A DNA stretch of 64,000 nucleotides from Methylophaga thalassica (GTDB lineage: Bacteria > Pseudomonadota > Gammaproteobacteria > Nitrosococcales > Methylophagaceae), in NCBI RefSeq assembly GCF_030159795.1, contig NZ_BSND01000004.1, forward strand, positions 186,001 to 250,000. Reading direction: 5' to 3'. The notes below the pieces were generated by a model. It was not told the origin of the DNA, ran no database searches, and saw only the letters and a list, made by a program, of their open reading frames with translations. The translations under genes and the position numbers were made by a program. Each line of letters opens with the position of its first letter. The stretch's first letter is position 1. Shown in pieces: positions 17,097-23,451 of the stretch.

Positions 17097-17761
17097 TGCG
17101 CTTTAATTGTGTAACCCACACCACGCACCGTTGTGATGAAGTTCTCCGGTAGTTTCTTTCTTAAATGATGAATGTGGACTTCAATCGCATTACTGGCAAT
17201 TTCTTCTCCCCAGCTGTAAAGCTTACTTTCCAGACTATCGCGGGTCTGCACGCGGCCAACATTCTCCATCAACATTTTTAACAGCATGTATTCACGACGG
17301 AAAAAATCGACATTCTCACCATTAACTTTCACCTGTTGAGCGCGCGTATCGATGGACACGTTGCCTACGGTCAGATCAGCATGTTTCAGGCTACTGAGCC
17401 GGCGTTCCAACACGCGCAGGCGCGCGAGTAACTCATCCATTTCAAACGGTTTTGCCAGATAATCATCCGCGCCACTATCAAGCCCGGCGACTTTATCCTG
17501 AATAGAGTTACGAGCTGTAAGAATCAGCACAGGCAACTCGGCATTACGCCGTCGAATTTGTTTCAGGACTTCATTACCGTCCATATCTGGCAGGCCCAGA
17601 TCCAACACCACAATATCCGGCTCAGAAGAAGCAATGCTGTTAATGGCCTGCTTGCCTTCACTCAAATGATTAACGATAAAACCTTCCCTTTTCAGGCTGG
17701 TTTGTAAGCCTTTTGCGAGTGAAACATCATCTTCAATGAGTAATACCTGCATGTTGTTCAT
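17093..17761 (-). CDS. OmpR/PhoB-family response regulator
   Basis: This 222-residue two-domain regulator has a receiver domain with acidic residues E10, D11 and D12, phosphorylated Asp54 (VVLDLGLPDMDG), Thr82 in LILTARN and Lys104 in YLAKPF. A winged-helix DNA-binding domain follows (RREYMLLKMLM, NAIEVHIHHLRKKL, TVRGVGYTI). It works with the kinase directly downstream. The start overlaps the TPR gene by 29 bases; ATG 17752 is an alternative start. Its targets could be its own operon and the two efflux operons beside it. Confidence 0.93.
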   Translation of the reverse strand: MNNMQVLLIEDDVSLAKGLQTSLKREGFIVNHLSEGKQAINSIASSEPDIVVLDLGLPDMDGNEVLKQIRRRNAELPVLILTARNSIQDKVAGLDSGADDYLAKPFEMDELLARLRVLERRLSSLKHADLTVGNVSIDTRAQQVKVNGENVDFFRREYMLLKMLMENVGRVQTRDSLESKLYSWGEEIASNAIEVHIHHLRKKLPENFITTVRGVGYTIKAQ

Positions 17762-18407
17762 TCCCTAGTTTGTATCTGACCTGCTGTAAGGCTTTTTCGA
17801 TTTCTTGCTGTCTTCCTTTATCTGCAAGGGGTCTACTTGGTCTGGCAGGTGCTTGTTGTGCTTTTAACAGATAAGTTTCTGCTTCTTTATACTGGTTATT
17901 ATCTATTAAATACTGTGCATAGAAGTAATTACTATCTATGCCAGTTGGATTGATGGTCAAGGCTTTTTTCAACATCATTTCGGCTTTGTCATCATCACCA
18001 AACCCAATAGGCCAGCCGGGTACTTTGGCATATAAGGTACCTAAGCTGGTATAAGCCGAACCGTCCAGCGCGGTATCATTTATTTTCATCGCTTCTTCCA
18101 AATCGGCTTTTGCGGCTTTCGCCAGAGATAAAGCGCCAAGTCCGCCCTTGGCACCGGCATAACTTGATTCAATAATGCCACGCCAGATATGTGATTCCGC
18201 CGCCTCTGGATATTGCTTCACCACACTATTCGCTTTTTCAATCAGGCTTTCAAAGGCTTTTTCCTGTGCATCCCCCGTTAGAGTGTAATTCACTTTAGCC
18301 CAGTCATGCTGCAGATCAGCGACGCTTTGCATCACATCGGCACTGACAGGCAGACTCACTAGCCCCAGAATCATTGAGAATATATACGCTTTCATCATTT
18401 TCTCCAT
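17733..18407 (-). CDS. Periplasmic TPR-repeat protein
   Basis: This 224-residue protein has a signal peptide, most likely from the internal start MMKAYIFSMILGLVSLPVSA. Helical repeats follow, recognisable as TPRs around AKADLEEAMKINDTALDGSA, AEMMLKKALTINPTG and YKEAETYLLKAQ. Such proteins scaffold others; none of the repeats suggests an enzyme. Its ATG overlaps the SDR stop by one base (TAATG), and its end overlaps the response regulator by 29 bases, so it is tied to both modules. It may present a ligand to the kinase, but that is speculation. Confidence 0.75.
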   Translation of the reverse strand: MEKMMKAYIFSMILGLVSLPVSADVMQSVADLQHDWAKVNYTLTGDAQEKAFESLIEKANSVVKQYPEAAESHIWRGIIESSYAGAKGGLGALSLAKAAKADLEEAMKINDTALDGSAYTSLGTLYAKVPGWPIGFGDDDKAEMMLKKALTINPTGIDSNYFYAQYLIDNNQYKEAETYLLKAQQAPARPSRPLADKGRQQEIEKALQQVRYKLGNEQHAGITH

Positions 18408-19192
18408 TAAAAATAACGTTTTATGATAGGTAGTTGTTTAATAATTGATTTATCAACAATGCCTGGCAGGATACTGTTGATTTTGACAAACAGTTTTTCA
18501 GGCCAGCCAAAATAATGTCTTCGATTATCCGTCAGCAAAAAGTCGACAATGGCATTGGCTACTTGCTCAGGGCTGTCCATCGCACTGCCTAATGCTTTGT
18601 TCATTTCATTGACATTGTCGTTATTAAGCGCTGTTTTTGTGGCGCGAGGTGCAAAGTAACGCACATCCACCCCGCTGCCAGCCAGTTCACGATGAAGGGC
18701 TTCACTAAAACCCCGTAAGCCAAACTTGGTAGCACAATAGACGCTATAACCGGGCATGCCGATACTTCCCAGAATAGAGCCAACATTGACGATGGTTGAT
18801 GGCGCATTTTTTTCCAGTAAAGGAATAAAATCGCGTGTTAGTGCAATCTGTGAACTCAGATTAATCGTTAACATCCGTTCAATATCATTATCTGAATGAT
18901 CGGTGATGGCAGCAAAACGGTTGATACCCGCCAAATTAATGATCATTTGCAGCGGATAAGGCAGATTTTCACAATAATCCAGCAGTGACTGGCGCTGCGT
19001 TGTCTTGCTAACGTCAGCTACAAAGTCGTAATGCTTTTCGCCTAAGCTGACGTTCAGTTCAGTTAACTTGTCTGCATTGACATCCGTCAATATCAACTTA
19101 GCGCCCTGATCGTGTAATGCCTTAGCTAACTTTTGCCCGATACCACCGGCGGCACCGGTAATCAGAATGGTGACATCTCTCAGACTGTGCAT
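18407..19192 (-). CDS. Short-chain dehydrogenase/reductase
   Basis: This classical SDR has 261 residues. The NAD(P)-binding TGxxxGxG is at 12-19 (TGAAGGIG), the NAG-type motif reads NLAG at 86-89, and the catalytic Ser139, Tyr152 and Lys156 (YCATK) are intact. Asp37 after strand 2 (LILTDVNA) favours NAD over NADP. The C-terminal part (YFGWPEKLFVKINSILPGI) resembles SDRs acting on lipid-like or fatty aldehyde/ketone substrates, which is inference. It overlaps the diiron oxidase gene by 13 bases and belongs to the biosynthetic half of the operon. Confidence 0.9.
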   Translation of the reverse strand: MHSLRDVTILITGAAGGIGQKLAKALHDQGAKLILTDVNADKLTELNVSLGEKHYDFVADVSKTTQRQSLLDYCENLPYPLQMIINLAGINRFAAITDHSDNDIERMLTINLSSQIALTRDFIPLLEKNAPSTIVNVGSILGSIGMPGYSVYCATKFGLRGFSEALHRELAGSGVDVRYFAPRATKTALNNDNVNEMNKALGSAMDSPEQVANAIVDFLLTDNRRHYFGWPEKLFVKINSILPGIVDKSIIKQLPIIKRYF

Positions 19193-19848
19193 GGCATCTT
19201 CTCTTCAGTCAGGCTACGGAAGATGTTGCCGTAGAGATAATAAAAGCGTTTGGCACTATGAATAATGAGATCTTGTTCGGCGGGATCGGTGATTTGATTC
19301 ATCAGACCTTCGAAGAATTTGACATGATCCTGATCCAGCGCTCCATGTGATCTCAGATAACTAAAGGCTTTAGTCGGTAAACCTAGTGCATTTTGAATAC
19401 TTTCTGCGGCTTTGTCTGCAGTGGTGATACTGGTACCTTCCAGCACATGTACCATGCCAAAAAAACCTAAGGGATTGATGCGATGTACCATGTCATAAGC
19501 ATAGGCGACCATCATTTCTGTCTGCAGATTTGGCTGACTGTGTCTTACCGCTTCTTTATCAGCACCACAGGCTGCGATATCGTTCAGTATCCACTCCTGA
19601 TGGCCTAATTCTTCTTCGATATATTCTGCCACGGCATTACGTAGCCATTCTTTCTGTTCCGGCAAAGCGCCACCGACACTCATCAGCAATGGTACGGTAT
19701 GTTTAACGTGATGATAGGCCTGCGTCAGAAAGTTAATATAAAGCTCGGTAGTGATATCGCCTGTCATCGCTTTAGCAATGATCGGTGCACTGAATAATTG
19801 TTCACGTGCTGCTGCTGTTTCTGTTTTTAATCTGTCGAAAAAAAGCAT
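19180..19848 (-). CDS. Haem-oxygenase-like diiron oxidase (HDO/TenA-like)
   Basis: This 222-residue all-helical protein carries the ligand set of haem-oxygenase-like diiron oxidases: Glu80 and His83 (EELGH), Glu137 (HVLEGTS), and His168, Asp172, His175 (HGALDQDH). The H-x3-D-x2-H spacing is that of UndA- and CADD-type enzymes. Known members do oxidative decarboxylation, N-oxygenation or aromatic hydroxylation of small acids and amines. A thiaminase role is unlikely because the TenA catalytic cysteine is not evident. The start follows the ligase stop without a gap. A fatty or amino acid substrate is suggested by the neighbouring AMP-ligase. Confidence 0.85.
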   Translation of the reverse strand: MLFFDRLKTETAAAREQLFSAPIIAKAMTGDITTELYINFLTQAYHHVKHTVPLLMSVGGALPEQKEWLRNAVAEYIEEELGHQEWILNDIAACGADKEAVRHSQPNLQTEMMVAYAYDMVHRINPLGFFGMVHVLEGTSITTADKAAESIQNALGLPTKAFSYLRSHGALDQDHVKFFEGLMNQITDPAEQDLIIHSAKRFYYLYGNIFRSLTEEKMPCTV

Positions 19849-21330
19849 TTATGCCTGCTCCTTGTATAAAGCATTTATTTGATGATGGTAGCTCTCTAAT
19901 ATTTGTTGTCTGACAGGACGACCATTTGCCGTCAACGTGCCGTTTTCCACACTGAGTGGCCATTCAAAGCGCTGCCAGTCTGCCAGTTGTGCGTAATCTG
20001 GCAGGCGTTTGTTGACCAGGGTGATCCATTGGTCAATCATGGCGTCAGTGATATTGTCAAAACGAGGCTGAACCAAGACACTGCAATGTGATTTTGCATC
20101 TCCAATCACCGTGCAATAGGCCAGAATAGGATTAGCCAATAACTCGCTTTCCACCCACTCCGGATTGATATTTCTGCCAAAGCTGCTGATTAACAGGTTT
20201 TTACGGCGACCATTAATGTGCAAATAGCGGTTTTCATCAATAAACCCTAAATCACCAGTAGCTATCTGCTCTGGATACCAGCTATCAGGATGATTGATAT
20301 AACCTAAAAAGCAGTTGCCGCAAACGATGATTTCGCCGGACTCAATACTGACTTTTACATGATCAAGCGTCTGACCGACACTGCCTATTTGACGTTGTTT
20401 TGGACTATTCAGGCTGACAACCGAGCTGCATTCTGACAAGCCATAACCTTCGTAAACCGGTAAGCCTAAATCATCAGCTTTACGTAATAAGTCTGCTGAT
20501 ACCCGACTGCCACCCACCGCAATAAATTTCAAACTGCCAGGTACTGGCCAGCCTGTTTCAGCGGCTGACACCAGGGTTAATAATAATTCGGGTAATAACA
20601 CCACACTTTCTGGCTGTTGTTTGCTCAGCGTTTGTAAAAATTGCTGAACATCAAAACCTCGTCCACCATTAAAGCCGAGCTCGGCTGCTGGTAATAAGGT
20701 GACCGATCCTCTGCTAAGTAATGGTGCGTAAATGCCGGCTAGATTTTCCAGTAAGGTGGTCAGCGGTAATACACAAAGGTGTTTGATAGCTTGTAATTCT
20801 GTACGTTGAATAATGGCATCAGCCACAGCTAATTGATTATCTGTGCTCAAACACACCCCTTTAGGCTGACCAGTAGATCCCGATGTAAAGGTAATTTTTT
20901 GGGTTTTCTCTGGAATTTGACTCTGACCATTCTTGGCTAATGGAAACAAAATAAGATTGTCCGTTAACGACAGATGCAGCTGGTCAAACAGCTTGAGTGA
21001 TTGAAATAATGTCGTGCCTTTCGATTCGATTAACGCTAATGCGCCACTTTCACTGATGGCATGATGTTGTTGTTCGGCCGAAAAAAAGGCAGGAATAGGC
21101 AAACTGATGACTCTGGCTTGATAACAGGCCAGATCAATACACGCCCAGTCGACACTGTTGTCGGCATATAAGGCAACGACATTCTGTGCATAAGGTAAAA
21201 GCAGTTCCGTTAGTCTATCCACTTCGTCTATCATCTGACGCCAGGTCAGCTGACGATATGGGTCCTGCAAGGCCAGTGCGTTTGGCTGTTGTGCCGCAAT
21301 CCGACGTAAACGTTCGACTAACTCAGCCAT
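19849..21330 (-). CDS. AMP-forming acyl ligase (adenylate-forming enzyme)
   Basis: This ANL-superfamily enzyme activates a carboxylic acid with ATP. From ATG 21330 it has 493 residues; an in-frame ATG at 21354 is possible but would overlap the upstream gene by 32 bases rather than 8. The phosphate loop TFTSGSTGQPKG, EGYGLSE, ATGDLGF and GRRKNLLISSFGRNI are all present. The A10 motif reads LTANGRPVR, where Arg replaces the usual catalytic Lys of LTxNGK. The substrate could be a fatty acid or another small acid. The enzyme sits between the haemolysin-family gene and the diiron oxidase. Confidence 0.9.
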   Translation of the reverse strand: MAELVERLRRIAAQQPNALALQDPYRQLTWRQMIDEVDRLTELLLPYAQNVVALYADNSVDWACIDLACYQARVISLPIPAFFSAEQQHHAISESGALALIESKGTTLFQSLKLFDQLHLSLTDNLILFPLAKNGQSQIPEKTQKITFTSGSTGQPKGVCLSTDNQLAVADAIIQRTELQAIKHLCVLPLTTLLENLAGIYAPLLSRGSVTLLPAAELGFNGGRGFDVQQFLQTLSKQQPESVVLLPELLLTLVSAAETGWPVPGSLKFIAVGGSRVSADLLRKADDLGLPVYEGYGLSECSSVVSLNSPKQRQIGSVGQTLDHVKVSIESGEIIVCGNCFLGYINHPDSWYPEQIATGDLGFIDENRYLHINGRRKNLLISSFGRNINPEWVESELLANPILAYCTVIGDAKSHCSVLVQPRFDNITDAMIDQWITLVNKRLPDYAQLADWQRFEWPLSVENGTLTANGRPVRQQILESYHHQINALYKEQA

Positions 21331-22033
21331 GACGGAAACTCGCGACAAATTCATCTAATTGATGCTGATAGCTTTGACGCAAATATAGCATAAGCGGATT
21401 GTCAGTCAGTTTTGCCATGGTTTGTCGGATATTTCCGGCCACTACCACTGGCTTATCATCGTAATAACTACCCCAGCTTGCCCCTTTATCTGGCAACCTG
21501 GTCGGGTCTGCAACACGGATGGCAATAGTCTCAATATCTAATTTTGCCAACCACTGTGAAACGGCTGAATTAGCCGTAAATACAACCCATTCATAACCGG
21601 CTTGATAGAACAACTCAGCAAGAAGTAAAAATAGTGTTTGAGTCGCACGTTGTCGGCCGGAGGCCAGATTGCCTATTTCCACAATCGCATCACGTTGAAC
21701 GACTGTTTGGGTAAGAATACTGAGCGTCGTTTGAATATCATTCTCAAGATAATACTCAAGAAAAAGGTGTGATGAATAACTGGCTGGCTGAAAACCAAGT
21801 GCTGCTGAAACTAAACCGCCTGTCCTGGCAGACAAGATAAACGGCAGAAAATGGCTGATCTCTGCACCGTGTTGTTTTTCAAAGCGCTGATAAATAAATT
21901 GTTCAGCGTCCATTCGTCCCGGCTCATTCGCTTTTGCCAGCGTGAGTGGAAAAACAGGCTGAATAATTTGTCGCTCAACGACGCGTTGAGAGCGACTTTT
22001 AGTGACAGACTGTGCAAACGATCTAGCTTCCAT
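21323..22033 (-). CDS. Thermostable haemolysin family protein (T_hemolysin)
   Basis: This 236-residue protein shows the family pattern: EQFIYQRF (44-51), HFLPFIL, SAALGF, LFLEYYL (90-96), IVEIGNLAS (117-125), VVFTA (150-154), ADPTRL (175-180) and WGSYYD (187-192). The family is named after a Vibrio delta-haemolysin. There is no signal peptide, so a secreted toxin is unlikely here. The central strand IVEIGNLAS, followed by a helix and VVFTA, looks like an N-acyltransferase (GNAT) core; this is my inference. A GNAT role would fit the acyl-activating neighbour. It is the first gene of the ten-gene operon, with AAGGGG as ribosome site. Confidence 0.8.
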   Translation of the reverse strand: MEARSFAQSVTKSRSQRVVERQIIQPVFPLTLAKANEPGRMDAEQFIYQRFEKQHGAEISHFLPFILSARTGGLVSAALGFQPASYSSHLFLEYYLENDIQTTLSILTQTVVQRDAIVEIGNLASGRQRATQTLFLLLAELFYQAGYEWVVFTANSAVSQWLAKLDIETIAIRVADPTRLPDKGASWGSYYDDKPVVVAGNIRQTMAKLTDNPLMLYLRQSYQHQLDEFVASFRHG

Positions 22034-22068
22034 AAAATTCCCCTTGGGAGGTGGTATGGAAGCTAGAT
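22021..22068 (-). promoter_or_regulatory. Perfect 13-bp inverted repeat over the start of the ten-gene operon
   Basis: ATGGAAGCTAGAT (22033-22021 on the minus strand) pairs exactly with ATCTAGCTTCCAT (22068-22056). In the mRNA the stem would contain the AUG and the next codons, and the 22-base loop would contain the AAGGGG ribosome site plus a possible inner CUCCC/GGGG pairing. It could be a translational switch, or at DNA level an operator. It directly abuts the T-run of the tolC terminator. Confidence 0.6.
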
Positions 22069-22069
22069 T

Positions 22070-22100
22070 AAAAAAAAAAGCTTAACGAAAAATTAAGCTT
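22070..22100 (-). terminator. Intrinsic terminator of the exporter operon (after tolC)
   Basis: An 8-bp stem, AAGCTTAA (22100-22093 on the minus strand) with TTAAGCTT (22085-22078), encloses a 7-base loop. On the minus strand it is followed by ten T residues (22079-22070). It lies 12 bases after the tolC-like stop codon. Transcripts of the following ten-gene operon must arise here or read through. Confidence 0.8.
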
Positions 22101-22111
22101 AGAGGGCTTTA

Positions 22112-23371
22112 TTAATTATTAGACAAAATCATCCCATATGATTGATTTAATTCAGAAATCTGTTGCTTTATTTGAACTTCCAACAGACGCTTTCTGCTCT
22201 CATTATCATTCGCCAGCGCCTGACTGCGCAATAAATCAATCAAATTAATTTCACCTAAATCAAAGGCACGTTTTTGTAATTGGTAATACTGCTGGGTGGT
22301 TTTATTTTGTTCCGTGATCAAGTCCAGCTGCTGTCGACTACTGTTTAATTCTTCCTGAAGGGCGACTTGTCGTGTTTTTAGCTGACGCCATAATGATTGA
22401 CGTGCAACCTGAGCATCAGCTAATTCGGCTGAGGCCTGAGCGATGGCAGGTTGTCTGTATGCCTTATCATCCAGCGCCATGCTGAATCCGATGCCCATAC
22501 TGTTGGTATAGTCTTCCGCCCTATCTCCCCGTTCTCGTCTTACGCCTACAGACAGGCTGGGATTTACTGCGCCATCATATTGTGCCAGCCCCATTTGTGC
22601 CTGTAGTCTGGCTATCAACTGATCCTGTAACTGCAACTGCGGATGTTGCTGTAAGTCCTCAGTGGTGTTGCTAACGGCTTCTTCCACCTGCTGCGGCAAG
22701 GCGTTCTCACCGGTAATCAGTTGATAAATTTTCAGCCGCTGTTGAAGCTGCGACTGTGCATTCACCATTTTGCTGTGCGCTTCAAGCGTGTTACTGCTCG
22801 CCAGTAAACGTTCAGTTGAAGCTAAATCCCCGGCTTTTACTCGCGATTCAACATCATTTTGTAATTTTTTCGCGTTTTCCCAGGTCAGTTTGGCTTGTTC
22901 AAGTTGGGCTTCGGCCAGTTTCACCTGCCAGATTTGTTGTCTCACTTCACCAGAAGCTTCCAGTTTCAATGCTTGCTGATAAGCAGGCAGTTCGGCTGCT
23001 ATTTTGTCTGACAAGGCCTGTTGCTGTTGTTTTTGACCTGGCAACCATAACGGTAAATCAACACCGCCTTCCCATTCTTGAAAACCGTGTCCGGTCCCCA
23101 CTTCATCACTGAACAGGCTCAGATTCCCGGTCACCGGCTCGGCAAACAAGGCCTGACTGTATGTATCATTCGCCTGCAGCAATTGGCGGTATTTATCTTC
23201 AGCTAATAATCCCGGTAATCGCTGATATACCTTATCCGTTAGTGAAGCTAAATCCAGGTTAGCTGCATAAGGCACGCTGCTACTGACCGTCTCACTATCT
23301 TCTGCAAAACTCACCACAGGACTCAATGTGCCTATCAAGGCAGCTATAACATATGAGGTATAACGTCGCAT
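22112..23371 (-). CDS. TolC-family outer-membrane efflux protein
   Basis: This 419-residue outer-membrane factor has a signal peptide (about 1-23) and two long coiled-coil halves (about 130-215 and 310-400) typical of CzcC/CusC/TolC channels. Examples are YQQALKLEASGEVRQQIWQ and FDLGEINLIDLLRSQALAND; the latter is the family's C-terminal signature region. It completes the tripartite exporter encoded upstream (adaptor and RND pump). The 80-base gap to the pump gene holds an inverted repeat, TGTTAA-N7-TTAACA (23428-23446), so it may also have its own promoter. It could also serve the metal pump at 9484. Confidence 0.9.
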   Translation of the reverse strand: MRRYTSYVIAALIGTLSPVVSFAEDSETVSSSVPYAANLDLASLTDKVYQRLPGLLAEDKYRQLLQANDTYSQALFAEPVTGNLSLFSDEVGTGHGFQEWEGGVDLPLWLPGQKQQQQALSDKIAAELPAYQQALKLEASGEVRQQIWQVKLAEAQLEQAKLTWENAKKLQNDVESRVKAGDLASTERLLASSNTLEAHSKMVNAQSQLQQRLKIYQLITGENALPQQVEEAVSNTTEDLQQHPQLQLQDQLIARLQAQMGLAQYDGAVNPSLSVGVRRERGDRAEDYTNSMGIGFSMALDDKAYRQPAIAQASAELADAQVARQSLWRQLKTRQVALQEELNSSRQQLDLITEQNKTTQQYYQLQKRAFDLGEINLIDLLRSQALANDNESRKRLLEVQIKQQISELNQSYGMILSNN

Positions 23372-23427
23372 GAAAAATCCTTAAATAAATGCTGATCTAT
23401 CCAAATTACAACAGCATGCACAGTGAT

Positions 23428-23446
23428 TGTTAAATCAGACTTAACA
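23428..23446. promoter_or_regulatory. Inverted repeat upstream of tolC
   Basis: TGTTAA, 7 bases, TTAACA lies between the RND pump and the tolC-like gene. The same TGTTAACA core occurs in the metal-pump promoter region at 13959-13966. A common regulator is possible; a weak hairpin without function is equally possible. Confidence 0.25.
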
Positions 23447-23451
23447 CAGTA

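Noticed and set aside
19180-19848. Thiaminase TenA
   Set aside because: The fold is alike, but the intact diiron ligand set and the non-thiamine context favour an HDO oxidase.
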